A stretch of 64,000 bases of DNA. It comes from Methylocella silvestris. Lineage in GTDB: Bacteria; Pseudomonadota; Alphaproteobacteria; Rhizobiales; Beijerinckiaceae. This document shows positions 1 to 10,484 of the stretch, piece after piece; position 1 is the first letter of the stretch, and each line of letters starts with the position of its first letter. A model generated the notes under the pieces. The model saw only the letters and a program-made list of their open reading frames with translations, was not told the origin of the DNA and did not search any database. The stretch lies in contig NZ_PDZR01000001.1 in the NCBI RefSeq assembly GCF_002891535.1, forward strand, positions 496,001 to 560,000, read 5' to 3'. Made by a program: the position numbers and the translations under genes.

Positions 1-471
1 ATGATGATGGATTGTCTTGGGCTGCTTCTGCGCCGGATCGCGCCAGGCCTTCAGCACTTCGAGAATGAAGAGATTGTATTGGCGCATGAGCCGCGTATCG
101 ACCACCTTGCATTCGAGATTGGCGAAACACTCGGCAATCAGAGGCGCCGCCACGCGCTTGGCGGGCGTCGGCGTCAGGCCGAACCTCTCGAACTTGTTCA
201 CATCGCGGCCCGAGCAATTGCCGACTTCCGCGACCTTGGACGCCAGCTCCAGCGCCGGAACAGGGATCACGCATTCTTTCGTCGCCTTCAACGCGGCAAA
301 GCTGTGATTGGCGCTGCCGACGACGCAGGCGACGTAAGGGGGCTCGAATTCGACCATCATATGCCAGGACATCGTCATGACGTTGGCGCAGCCCTTGGCG
401 GCGGTCGTCAGCAGGACCACAGGGCCAGGTTCGAGCAACTGGTAGACCTTCGACAGCGGCAGATCTTTCAT
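1..471 (-). CDS. flavin reductase-like domain protein (partial, C-terminus off window)
   Basis: This minus-strand reading frame starts at ATG 471-469 and is still open at base 1, so only the first 157 residues are present. The N-terminus (MKDLPLSKVYQLLEPGPVVL, then LTT and VMTMSWHMMVEFEPP) has the pattern of the FMN-binding split-barrel flavin reductase or flavoredoxin family. The following ACVVGSANHSF and the Asn/Ser-rich segments are also usual there. Members bind FMN and either reduce free flavin or transfer electrons; the substrate cannot be told from sequence. The start is chosen because family similarity begins right at this Met. The upstream neighbour ends at 662 on the same strand, leaving about 190 bases with no recognisable gene. 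Confidence 0.8.
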   Translation of the reverse strand, partial: MKDLPLSKVYQLLEPGPVVLLTTAAKGCANVMTMSWHMMVEFEPPYVACVVGSANHSFAALKATKECVIPVPALELASKVAEVGNCSGRDVNKFERFGLTPTPAKRVAAPLIAECFANLECKVVDTRLMRQYNLFILEVLKAWRDPAQKQPKTIHHH

Positions 472-661
472 CGCGCGCGTCTCCAATCATCGCTTTGGCG
501 CTGAGCCGCGAGCTTCTATGCGTTCCGATGAACGAACGCGTCGGTCGATTTCCGGCCGCGCGTCCCACCCGGTCCATGCTCGGGCGGGGCCGTCGGTTTG
601 CCGCGTGCATAACTGCAAGGCGCGGGACCGCGACATGCGTCGCGGTCTGTTGAATTTCGCA

Positions 662-3316
662 TCAGAGGCCGAAGGGATAGGTCTCATCCTCGCCGGCGGT
701 TACCTTCGTCGGCAAAGGTATCACCGCATGAGTCTCGTCGAACCATACAAAAGCGTCGTACTGGTCGGGAAGCGTCGCGTAGCTGTAGTGGCTCCAGCGC
801 TCCGTCTCGGGCCGATAGATGACGCCGATGTAGCGTTCAAGTCGTGGTTCGGCCATGACGCGGCGAAGATCGTCATGCTGCCCGGCTCGTAAGTCCAGCA
901 AGAAGCGTTCGGCGCCTACCTCGTGGCACAAGGCCTCGTAACTGCCCGGACGCGACGGCCTGACAGCCTTGACCTCCATCGGCGCGTCCCATTCGGACGC
1001 AGCCGCGACGGTGCCGGTATGCGTGCCAAAACCGATCAAGGCAGCGCCGCGCCCATACGTCTGACGGCACAACTGGCCAATGTTCAGCTCGCCGCGCTCG
1101 GCGCCCATGTCGGTGAATCGTGCGTCCCCGATGTGGGAGTTATGCGCCCAGACGACGGCCTTCTTGTCCGGACCGGCCTGTGCGAGAATATTCTGCAGTG
1201 TATCGAACATGTGCTGGTCGCGCTGATTCCAGGATTCGTGGGCGCCGTAATACATGGCCCGGTAATAGCGCTCCGCGTCGGCCACCAGACGGGCGTTCTG
1301 CGTGGCGTCGAAAAAATACCCGCCATCGAGGCGCGCGTATTGGAGTTCCTTCTCCAAAAGATCAACGAGAATGCGCGTCACCGGCTGTTCGCACAGCGCG
1401 TAGCCTTCGGTGAGCGAGGCCCGCCCATAGGCCGCCGGCTCCCGCGACCAGGGCGACAGGCAGGCGTAGCGCGCCCGCGCCGCTTCCGCAGCCTTGGGAT
1501 CGACGCGATCGAGATAGGCGAGCACGGCGGCTATCAAGGCCGTCATGTTGTAGAGGTCGAGGCCATAGAACCCCACCTTGTCGCCGGGCAACGTCGTGGC
1601 GTTGTGGCCGCGCAGAAAGCCGACGAAGGCGTCGACATCCTTGTTGCGCCACATCCAGGTTGGGAAGCGGGCGAATGGCGTTGAGCTCATCGGCTGATGC
1701 GGGCTGCGCCGCACATAGCGGTCGATTGCGGCGGCGTCCGGCCAATCAGCCTCGACAGCCACGATCGTGAATCCGTGCCGCTCGATCAGCCGACGCGTGA
1801 TGGCGGCGCGGGCGCGGTAGAATTCCGAGGCGCCGTGCGAGGCCTCGCCAAGCAACACGACGCGGGACTGGGCAAAGCGGTCAAAGGCGGCAGCGAAGGT
1901 AGGGTCATCCAACGAAAGCAACGGTTCGGCGGCGGCGCGCAGCACGGCCGCCGTCGATATCTGTGGCGCCGGCCGCGCTGCCGGGGGCGCCGGCGCACGG
2001 CTGGGCTCCAATGGCGTCAGATAATGCTGAAACCAGGCGCTCGCCATATCGGTCGCCAGCTCCAGCGCGCCAGCCTCTTCAAACAGATGGGTGGCGTTGG
2101 GAACGATCTTCAGCAGCTTTTCACATTTCAGCGCAGCCAGCGCCTGCCGGTTCAACGCGAGGACCTGCCGATCCTCGCCGCCGACGATCAGCAGGCTCGG
2201 CGCGCGGACCTCCGCCAGCCGGGGGCCGGCCAGATCGGGGCGTCCGCCGCGGGAGACCACCGCCGCCACGCCGCCCTGAAGTTCAGCCGCCGCCAGCATG
2301 GCCGCCCCCGCGCCGGTGCTCGCGCCAAACAGGCCAAGCGGCAGGTCGGCGATGTCGGGCTCGGCGCGGATCCAAATCGCCGCTTCCAGCAGGCGCTCCG
2401 CGAGCAGTGGAATATCGAAAACGTTACGGCGGTCCTTCGCTTCTTTCTCTGTCAACAGATCCAGCAGAAGCGTGGCGAAGCCCTGTGCGTTCAAAGTGTT
2501 GGCGACGGCGGCGTTGTGCGGACTGAGGCGGCTCGACCCGCTTCCATGGGCGAACAGAATGACGCCGCGCGGGTCCGGCGGCACGTAGAAATCGCCGACC
2601 AAACCGAGCGGCGGGACAGCGATCTGACGCCTGGCTGAACCCGACTCGGCTTCCCCGGTCTCCGCCCAGCGCTGACGCAGCAACCCGATTGTCTCTTCAT
2701 CGGTGAGTTGATGGAAATCGTCGTAGAAGGCGCCGACCCCCTGGAAATGCCTGGCGGGATGCAGGCACAGGACAAGGTCGGCGTGCTGGCGCATTTCAGC
2801 CAGCGTTTCTTCCGGCGCCGCGGGAATGGCGAGGACAATTTTGGCGGCGCCCTGCCGTTTGATCGCGATGAGCGCGGCTTTTGCCGTGGCCCCCGTGGCA
2901 AGACCATCGTCGACGATGATGGCGGTGCGTCCGGTTGGCTCCAGTCGCGCACGGTCGTCAAGGTATCGGACGCGCCGGCGTTCGAGCTCCGCGAGTTCAC
3001 GCTGGCGCGCGCGCTCAAGATAAGCGTCGTCCGCGCCGGAAGCCCGCCGAACATCTTCGTTGATCACGGTCTGCGGGCTTTCGCCTTCGACGACGGCGCC
3101 AAGCGCCAATTCCGGCGCGCCGGGCGCGCCGATCTTGCGCACCAGAATGAGATCGAGAGGGCAGCGCAGGGCGCGCGCGATTTCCAGAGCCACCGGCACG
3201 CCGCCACGCGGCAACGCATAGACTGCCGGGCGATCAAGCTGCATCGTGACCAATTTGGCTGCCAACTGGCGGCCGGCATCGGCCCGGTCGCGAAACTTGA
3301 AATGCAAGCCAGCCAT
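662..3316 (-). CDS. three-domain fusion: phosphoribosyltransferase / alpha-beta hydrolase / erythromycin esterase-like
   Basis: The protein has 884 residues. Residues ~5-220 are a type I phosphoribosyltransferase with the PRPP-binding loop VDDGLATGATA and an upstream ALPRGGVPVA segment. Residues ~230-440 are a dienelactone-hydrolase-like alpha/beta hydrolase. It shows a nucleophile elbow (GLFGASTGAG), a likely acid in GGEDRQ and a likely His in NATHLFEE. A Pro/Ala-rich linker (APAPPAARPAP) leads to residues ~460-884, an erythromycin-esterase-like domain with GEASHGASEFYRAR and VAVEADWPDA. Each domain looks intact, so this is a genuine fusion. EreA-like proteins hydrolyse macrolide lactones in a few resistance enzymes, but most homologues in soil bacteria have unknown substrates. 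The physiological role is unknown; an antibiotic-resistance role is not implied. Confidence 0.9.
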   Translation of the reverse strand: MAGLHFKFRDRADAGRQLAAKLVTMQLDRPAVYALPRGGVPVALEIARALRCPLDLILVRKIGAPGAPELALGAVVEGESPQTVINEDVRRASGADDAYLERARQRELAELERRRVRYLDDRARLEPTGRTAIIVDDGLATGATAKAALIAIKRQGAAKIVLAIPAAPEETLAEMRQHADLVLCLHPARHFQGVGAFYDDFHQLTDEETIGLLRQRWAETGEAESGSARRQIAVPPLGLVGDFYVPPDPRGVILFAHGSGSSRLSPHNAAVANTLNAQGFATLLLDLLTEKEAKDRRNVFDIPLLAERLLEAAIWIRAEPDIADLPLGLFGASTGAGAAMLAAAELQGGVAAVVSRGGRPDLAGPRLAEVRAPSLLIVGGEDRQVLALNRQALAALKCEKLLKIVPNATHLFEEAGALELATDMASAWFQHYLTPLEPSRAPAPPAARPAPQISTAAVLRAAAEPLLSLDDPTFAAAFDRFAQSRVVLLGEASHGASEFYRARAAITRRLIERHGFTIVAVEADWPDAAAIDRYVRRSPHQPMSSTPFARFPTWMWRNKDVDAFVGFLRGHNATTLPGDKVGFYGLDLYNMTALIAAVLAYLDRVDPKAAEAARARYACLSPWSREPAAYGRASLTEGYALCEQPVTRILVDLLEKELQYARLDGGYFFDATQNARLVADAERYYRAMYYGAHESWNQRDQHMFDTLQNILAQAGPDKKAVVWAHNSHIGDARFTDMGAERGELNIGQLCRQTYGRGAALIGFGTHTGTVAAASEWDAPMEVKAVRPSRPGSYEALCHEVGAERFLLDLRAGQHDDLRRVMAEPRLERYIGVIYRPETERWSHYSYATLPDQYDAFVWFDETHAVIPLPTKVTAGEDETYPFGL

Positions 3317-3355
3317 CCAATTACTACCAATTATCGGTCTGGGCGCCGCATTGAT

Positions 3356-3601
3356 TCAGGTCAAAGCGATCCTGCCGAGCATCGGCGCGCCGGCTTCACT
3401 CGCCGCGATGGCGACGATTTCCGCCTTGCATAATGATCGCGCGCCGTGGTCATCGGTGCGGCGCAAAAGCGCTTTCTGCAAATCTTGGCGGCTGGCCTTC
3501 GGTGCGCCGCCGGGTCGCCCATTCGCCCGCCACGCTCGCGAGCCCGGGAAGCCGAGCGACTTGAGACGCCGCCAGAGTTCAGCTGCGTTGCGGCGGCCCA
3601 C
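3356..3601 (-). pseudogene. ISL3-type transposase remnant
   Basis: This short minus-strand frame (81 codons from a GTG) contains NAAELWRRLKSLGFPGS, then KASRQDLQKA and SLCKAEIVAIAASEAGAPML. These pieces follow, in order, the middle part of ISL3-family transposases (AELWRRL..GF.GS, followed later by a KA..V..A.EAGVP.L segment). The stretch between them looks frame-shifted, and both ends of the transposase and its terminal inverted repeats are missing. It is therefore read as a decayed insertion-sequence fragment lying between the fusion gene and glutaminase. The alternative is an unrelated short ORF that resembles the family by chance. Confidence 0.5.
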
Positions 3602-3696
3602 GGCTAATCAGGCATCGAGTTTGGCCCGCAGCATATGATGGATAAGTTTTCGGCTATAGTCAGGCGAAGGCCCAATCCGATCCGGGAGAAGCTTAT

Positions 3697-4626
3697 TTGC
3701 CTGACATCGAATCCGTCGTCGCGGAGATCGCGGAGAGCCTGTCGCGCCGCACCGAGCGCGGCAAGGTCGCGACCTATATTCCCGAACTCGCGCGGGTGCC
3801 CATCGACCAGTTTGGCATGGCTGTGTTCATGGCGGATGGCAAGATGATCGTCGCCGGCGACGCCGAGACGCCCTTTTCCATCCAGAGCGTCTCGAAGGCC
3901 TTCACCCTGACGCTGGCGCTCGGGAAAGTAGGCGACCGGCTGTGGAGCCGGGTCGGCCGCGAACCCTCGGGCGATCCGTTCAATTCCATCGTCCAGCTGG
4001 AATATGAGAAAGGCAAGCCGCGCAATCCCTTCATCAATGCGGGCGCCATCGCGGTCACGGATACGCTGCTCGCCGGACACGCGCCAAAGGAAGCGCTGGG
4101 GGAGATCCTCGACTTCGTCCGCTTTATCGCCGACGACGAAACAATTTCGATCGACGAACATGTCGCCCGTTCTGAAAAGCAGACCGGCTTCCTCAACACG
4201 GCGCTCGCCAATTACATGCGCGCCTTCAAAGTGCTGGAACATCCGGTCGACCATGTGCTTGGCGTCTATTTTCACCATTGCTCGATTGCGATGACCTGCC
4301 GCCAGCTGGCTATGGCGGGGCGCTATCTTGCCTTTTCCGGGCGGCTGCCGGGCCAGAATGTTTCGGTCGTCTCCAGCGAACGGGCCCGGCGCATCAGCGC
4401 GCTGATGCTGACCTGCGGACATTACGACGGCTCAGGGGATTTCGCGTTCCGGGTTGGCCTGCCGGGCAAGAGCGGGGTCGGCGGCGCCATCCTCGCCGTC
4501 GCGCCGGGCAAGGCCTCCATCGCGGTCTGGTCGCCCGGTCTCGATCAGAACGGCAATTCGGTGCTGGGATCGCTCGCGCTGGAGCAGCTGGCCAAAGCCA
4601 TGCGCTGGTCGGTGTTTGGGGATTGA
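3697..4626 (+). CDS. glsA: glutaminase
   Basis: The 309-residue protein belongs to the serine-dependent glutaminase family, which hydrolyses L-glutamine to glutamate and ammonia in the cytoplasm. The catalytic SxxK motif is present (SIQSVSKAF, residues ~62-70). [10 protein letters not shown] (~107-116) and the C-terminal [11 protein letters not shown] stretch are also present. The length matches the usual ~305-310 residues. The start is TTG at 3697: a GGGAGAA ribosome-binding site lies 6 bases upstream, and no in-frame ATG occurs before the conserved part. It stands alone, with no partner in an operon. Confidence 0.93.
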   Translation: MPDIESVVAEIAESLSRRTERGKVATYIPELARVPIDQFGMAVFMADGKMIVAGDAETPFSIQSVSKAFTLTLALGKVGDRLWSRVGREPSGDPFNSIVQLEYEKGKPRNPFINAGAIAVTDTLLAGHAPKEALGEILDFVRFIADDETISIDEHVARSEKQTGFLNTALANYMRAFKVLEHPVDHVLGVYFHHCSIAMTCRQLAMAGRYLAFSGRLPGQNVSVVSSERARRISALMLTCGHYDGSGDFAFRVGLPGKSGVGGAILAVAPGKASIAVWSPGLDQNGNSVLGSLALEQLAKAMRWSVFGD

Positions 4627-5045
4627 CGGAAGCGGCGCTTGGCGTCCGCCTTGCGCGGCGCTCGCCCCGCCTTCAAGGCGCTGCACCCGGGCGGTCAGGG
4701 TGAATCGCCTGCCGCACTTGATCTATTGATTTATGCATGCGCCTTGCTGGAAAGGCTGCGCCTTTTCCGATCATGCTCGAGATGCAGCTCCCGAGATCGA
4801 GAATCAAATGAACGAAAGTGAATCTTTCGATGAAAACGGAGCGACTGCAAGGCCAACTACGACTTAGATAGCAATAGACCTGTCCCAAGATTATGGGCGT
4901 CTCGCGTTTTCAATGCGGCCAAAGACGAAAATCATCGAAATCTTTGTCGCTGTGCAAGTGCTGTCATTTACGCTTGAACATTTACGCAAACGCTTTTACT
5001 TCTTGGCAAAAATAAGAACCAGCATTCTTTGCCGGGAGGAAGCCC
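4627..5045. other. intergenic region between glsA and acoR
   Basis: These 419 bases hold no credible gene. The distal half is noticeably AT-richer than its surroundings, as expected for a promoter region of acoR. A Shine-Dalgarno sequence GGGAGGA (5034-5040) precedes the acoR TTG start. No sigma-54 element and no clear intrinsic terminator for glsA was recognised. Confidence 0.5.
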
Positions 5046-7007
<1,962 letters not shown>

Positions 7008-7159
7008 CGGGCGGCTCGATGGCCTTGTGTCGTTGTTCGGCCGCATGAATTCGCCGGCGGCAGTGAATTAGAAAATGCGCCCATCCAGGAATTCAGCGCG
7101 TTTTGACGGAAGGCGCTCTGTATTGCGCCGCAACAAGGCGGCGCCCAGGGGCGCATCGA

Positions 7160-7199
7160 CGTTGCGGCAGGCGCCACACCTGTTGCGCGGCACGCCACA
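7160..7199 (+). promoter_or_regulatory. tandem candidate upstream activator sites for AcoR
   Basis: Two near-identical imperfect dyads sit at 7160-7178 and 7181-7199, both matching GTTGCG-N5-CGCCACA. The spacing is 21 bp centre to centre, about two helical turns. A further half-site CGCAACA lies at 7129-7135. The dyads are about 97 and 118 bp upstream of the -24 element at 7287, a normal distance for an enhancer-binding protein. Assignment to AcoR is inferred from position. Confidence 0.65.
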
Positions 7200-7286
7200 G
7201 GCGGGGCGGCCCACAACGCCTTCGCACAATGGATCATAAATTTATAACTATCTGTTTTAATTACAATTTTATAAACTAAATCGCCT

Positions 7287-7301
7287 TGGCATCGCCCTTG
7301 C
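7287..7301 (+). promoter_or_regulatory. sigma-54 (-24/-12) promoter of acoXABC
   Basis: The sequence TGGCAT-N5-TTGC matches the sigma-54 consensus TGGCAC-N5-TTGC at nine of ten fixed positions, with the invariant GG and GC at the required spacing. Transcription would begin near 7313, giving a leader of about 37 bases before acoX. The preceding AT-rich stretch (about 7229-7281) would suit DNA bending. Confidence 0.85.
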
Positions 7302-7349
7302 TGTTCTCTCTGCGCCCGACAACAAGCAAGCGGGATCAGGGGACCGGAT

Positions 7350-8426
7350 TTGACGCCCAGCGTTGGTATCATCGCCAATCCATTTTCGGCGCGCGACATT
7401 CGCCGCGTTGTCGCCGATGCGTCCGGCGTGCAAATCGCCGAGCGGGCCAACGCCGTGCTGCGCGTGCTTGCCGGGCTTTATGCATGTGGCGTCCGCCATG
7501 CGGTCATGATGCCGGATCGCGCCGGGCTGATGCATCATGTGCTGCGCGGAATAGCCCGCGCGGGAAATCAGGGGCTTCAACGCTATCCGGAGGTTGCCCC
7601 GCTCGACATGCCGCTCTTTGGAACCGTCGAGGATACGCGCACGGCAGCGGCCCTGATGCGCGCCGGAGGCGCCGGCGCAATTGTCGCTCTTGGCGGCGAC
7701 GGCACCCATCGCGCGGTCATATCCGCCTGCGCCGCAACGCCGATCGCTGCGATCTCGACCGGAACAAACAACGCCTTCGCCGAACAGAATGAGCCGACCG
7801 TCGTCGGCCTGGCCGTCGGCCTCGCCGTAACGGGCCAGCTCCCCGCCGCGCTCGCCTTTCGCGCCAACAAGCGCCTTGACGCCGTCATTGGCGGACAAAC
7901 CCATATCGCCCTTGTCGATATTGCGCTCGTCAGCGACCGCCACGTCGGCGCGAAAGCCCTGTGGAAACCTGAAACCTTCCGCGAATTATATGTCGCCTTT
8001 GCCGACCCGACGCTGATCGGAATGTCCGCCATCGCCGGTCTGATCGAACCTTTGTCCCGGCGAGATGCTTTCGGCCTGCAGGTCATCTTCGCCGGCGAGG
8101 GCAGGGCGGCGCGCGCGCGGCTGCGCGCCCCGATCGCTCCGGGATTGATTGCGCCGATCGGCGTCGCCGACTGGCGCAGGATCGCGCCCGGCGAGGCGAT
8201 CGTTCCCCGTCTCGAGGCCGGATCGCTCGCCTTTGACGGAGAGCGCGAAATCGCATTTTCACGCAAGGACAAGGTTTCGATCACGCTGCGCGAGGGAGCA
8301 TTTCGCAGCGTCGATATCGCGGCGTGCATGCGCGCCGCCGCGACGCAGGGCCTGTTGCGCGAAGACACGCCGAACGAGGACGCCGGCGACGGACCGCTGC
8401 TGATGGCGGCGTCCGCGTCGTCATAA
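7350..8426 (+). CDS. acoX: acetoin catabolism protein X (NAD-kinase-like)
   Basis: The 358-residue protein is the first gene behind the sigma-54 promoter. It carries the NAD-kinase/diacylglycerol-kinase nucleotide motif GGDGTHR (~residues 112-118) preceded by AGGAGAIVAL. It also has the N-terminal VGIIANPFSARDIRR segment typical of AcoX. AcoX is regularly encoded with the acetoin dehydrogenase complex, but its exact biochemical role is not established. The start is TTG 7350, preceded by AGGGGAC. The acoA start follows 17 bases after its stop. Confidence 0.88.
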   Translation: MTPSVGIIANPFSARDIRRVVADASGVQIAERANAVLRVLAGLYACGVRHAVMMPDRAGLMHHVLRGIARAGNQGLQRYPEVAPLDMPLFGTVEDTRTAAALMRAGGAGAIVALGGDGTHRAVISACAATPIAAISTGTNNAFAEQNEPTVVGLAVGLAVTGQLPAALAFRANKRLDAVIGGQTHIALVDIALVSDRHVGAKALWKPETFRELYVAFADPTLIGMSAIAGLIEPLSRRDAFGLQVIFAGEGRAARARLRAPIAPGLIAPIGVADWRRIAPGEAIVPRLEAGSLAFDGEREIAFSRKDKVSITLREGAFRSVDIAACMRAAATQGLLREDTPNEDAGDGPLLMAASASS

Positions 8427-8443
8427 GGATCACGGAGAAAAAA

Positions 8444-9427
8444 ATGAGCGACAATCCCTTTCCAGTCGACAAGGCCGGGCTTCTCGAAGCCTACCGCATG
8501 ATGAAGACCATCCGCGAGTTCGAGGAGCGGCTGCATATCGATTTCGCGAAAGGCGACATACCGGGCTTTGTCCATCTCTACGCCGGCGAAGAGGCGGTCG
8601 CGACCGGCATCATGATGCATCTCAATGATCGCGACCGGATCGCCTCGACCCATCGCGGCCACGGCCATTGCATTTCCAAGGGCGTCGACGTCCATGGAAT
8701 GATGGCCGAAATCTACGGCAAGGAAACCGGTTCGTGCCTCGGGCGTGGCGGCTCGATGCATATCGCCGACCTGTCCAAGGGGATGATGGGCGCAAATGGC
8801 ATCCTGGGCGCCGGCGCGCCGCTGATCTGCGGCGCTGGGCTCGCGGCGAAGTTTCGCGGCGACGGCGGCGTCGGAATCACCTTCTTCGGCGACGGCGCCG
8901 CCAACCAGGGCATGGTCCTCGAAAGCATGAACCTCGCGGCGGTGTGGAATCTGCCGGTGATCTTCGTTTGCGAGAACAATGGCTACGCGGAAGCGACCTC
9001 GCGCGACTATGGAACGGCCGTGAAATCCTACGTCGATCGCGGCGCGGGTTTCGGCATTCCCGGCGTCCACGCAGACGGAACCGATTTTTTCGCGGTTTAC
9101 GAGGTGGTCGGCGAACTCATCAAGCGCGCGCGCGAGGGCGGCGGCCCGGCGCTGCTCGAGTGCGAGGTCATCCGCTTCTTCGGTCATTTTGAAGGCGACG
9201 CGCAAACCTACAAGGCCAAGGGCGAAAACGAATACAACCGCGCCAACCGCGACTGTCTGAAAATCTTCCGCGCCAAAGTGACGGAGGCCGGAGTCATCAG
9301 CGATGCGGAACTCGATGCCATCGACGGCGAGGTTGCGGAGCTGATCGAGGATTCGGTCGCCAGCGCGAAAGCCGCGCCGCTGCCTTCGCCGAAGGATCTG
9401 ATGTCCAACGTCTACGTCTCGTATTGA
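8444..9427 (+). CDS. acoA: acetoin dehydrogenase E1 component, alpha subunit (TPP-dependent)
   Basis: The 327-residue protein is the alpha subunit of the thiamine-diphosphate-dependent E1 enzyme, which cleaves acetoin to acetaldehyde and a lipoyl-bound acetyl group. The TPP/Mg motif runs from GDGAANQG to CENNGYAE about 30 residues later. STHRGHGHCISKG and GSMHIADLS segments are typical of E1-alpha. The ATG at 8444 is chosen because GGAGAAAAAA precedes it and the protein then starts like its relatives. The frame stays open upstream into acoX but without family similarity. It pairs with acoB to form the alpha2beta2 E1. Confidence 0.94.
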   Translation: MSDNPFPVDKAGLLEAYRMMKTIREFEERLHIDFAKGDIPGFVHLYAGEEAVATGIMMHLNDRDRIASTHRGHGHCISKGVDVHGMMAEIYGKETGSCLGRGGSMHIADLSKGMMGANGILGAGAPLICGAGLAAKFRGDGGVGITFFGDGAANQGMVLESMNLAAVWNLPVIFVCENNGYAEATSRDYGTAVKSYVDRGAGFGIPGVHADGTDFFAVYEVVGELIKRAREGGGPALLECEVIRFFGHFEGDAQTYKAKGENEYNRANRDCLKIFRAKVTEAGVISDAELDAIDGEVAELIEDSVASAKAAPLPSPKDLMSNVYVSY

Positions 9428-9448
9428 TTAGAAGGATGTAACGAAGTC

Positions 9449-10471
9449 ATGGCTCGCAAGCTTAGCTATAAAATGGCCGTCAACGAGGCGCTCGACCTTG
9501 AAATGACGCGCGACCCGACCGTTATTTTGATGGGCGAGGACATCGTCGGGGGCGCCGGTTCGCCCGGCGAAGACGACGCTTGGGGCGGCGTGCTCGGAGT
9601 CACCAAAGGGCTTTTCGCCAAGCATGGCGCGCGCGTCATGGATACGCCGCTTTCGGAGTCTGCCTATATCGGCGCCGCCATCGGCGCGGCCGCCTGCGGC
9701 ATGCGGCCGGTCGCCGAATTGATGTTCATCGACTTCATCGGCTGCTGCTTCGACGAGATCTTCAATCAGGCGGCGAAGTTCCGCTATATGTTCGGCGGCA
9801 AGGCCGAAACGCCGGTCGTGATCCGCGCCATGATCGGCGCCGGCTATCGCGCCGCCGCGCAACATTCGCAGATGTTGACGCCTATCGTCACCCACATCCC
9901 GGGCCTCAAGGTCGTCTGCCCTTCGAACGCCTATGACGTCAAGGGGCTGCTCATCCAGTCGATCCGCGACAATGATCCGGTGATCTTCTGCGAGCATAAA
10001 AATCTCTACGCGCACGAGGTCGATGTGCCGCTGGAATCCTACGCCATTCCTTTCGGGGAGGCCGCGATCCCCCGCGAAGGCAGGGATGCGACGATCGTGA
10101 CTTACGGGTTGATGGTGCATCGCTCGCTCGAGGCCGCCGAGAAGCTCGCCAGGGAAGGCGTCGACGTCGAGGTGATCGACCTGCGCACCCTGTCGCCGAT
10201 GGACTGGGACACCGTGATCGAAAGTGTCGAAAAGACGGGCCGGCTGATTGCCGTCGATGAGGCCCATCCACGCTGCTCGATCGCCTCCGATATCACGGCC
10301 TTCGTCGCGCAACACGCCTTCAGGGCGCTGAAGTCGGCGCCGCAAATGGTGACCGCGCCGCATTCGCCGGTGCCGTTCTCGCCGACGCTCGAGGACATCT
10401 ACATCCCGTCCGCAGAAACCATTGCGGGCGCGGTCAAAAAAACGATCATCCAGAAGATGGTCGCAGCCTGA
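9449..10471 (+). CDS. acoB: acetoin dehydrogenase E1 component, beta subunit
   Basis: The 340-residue protein is the E1 beta partner of acoA. It begins with RKLSYKMAVNEALDLEM and GEDIVGGAGS. The transketolase pyrimidine-binding domain occupies ~residues 5-180, and the C-terminal domain carries VTYGLMVHRSLEAA and VIDLRTLSPMDWDT. Both features are usual for 2-oxoacid and acetoin dehydrogenase beta chains. Its length is normal. It lies 21 bases after acoA and 13 bases before acoC, so co-transcription is expected. Confidence 0.94.
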   Translation: MARKLSYKMAVNEALDLEMTRDPTVILMGEDIVGGAGSPGEDDAWGGVLGVTKGLFAKHGARVMDTPLSESAYIGAAIGAAACGMRPVAELMFIDFIGCCFDEIFNQAAKFRYMFGGKAETPVVIRAMIGAGYRAAAQHSQMLTPIVTHIPGLKVVCPSNAYDVKGLLIQSIRDNDPVIFCEHKNLYAHEVDVPLESYAIPFGEAAIPREGRDATIVTYGLMVHRSLEAAEKLAREGVDVEVIDLRTLSPMDWDTVIESVEKTGRLIAVDEAHPRCSIASDITAFVAQHAFRALKSAPQMVTAPHSPVPFSPTLEDIYIPSAETIAGAVKKTIIQKMVAA

Positions 10472-10484
10472 GGATAAAGCGCAA

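Noticed and set aside
7583-9205. 540-codon open frame on the minus strand opposite acoX/acoA
   Set aside because: Arg/Ala/Pro-rich shadow of genes with clear families on the other strand; no ribosome-binding site or recognisable domain.
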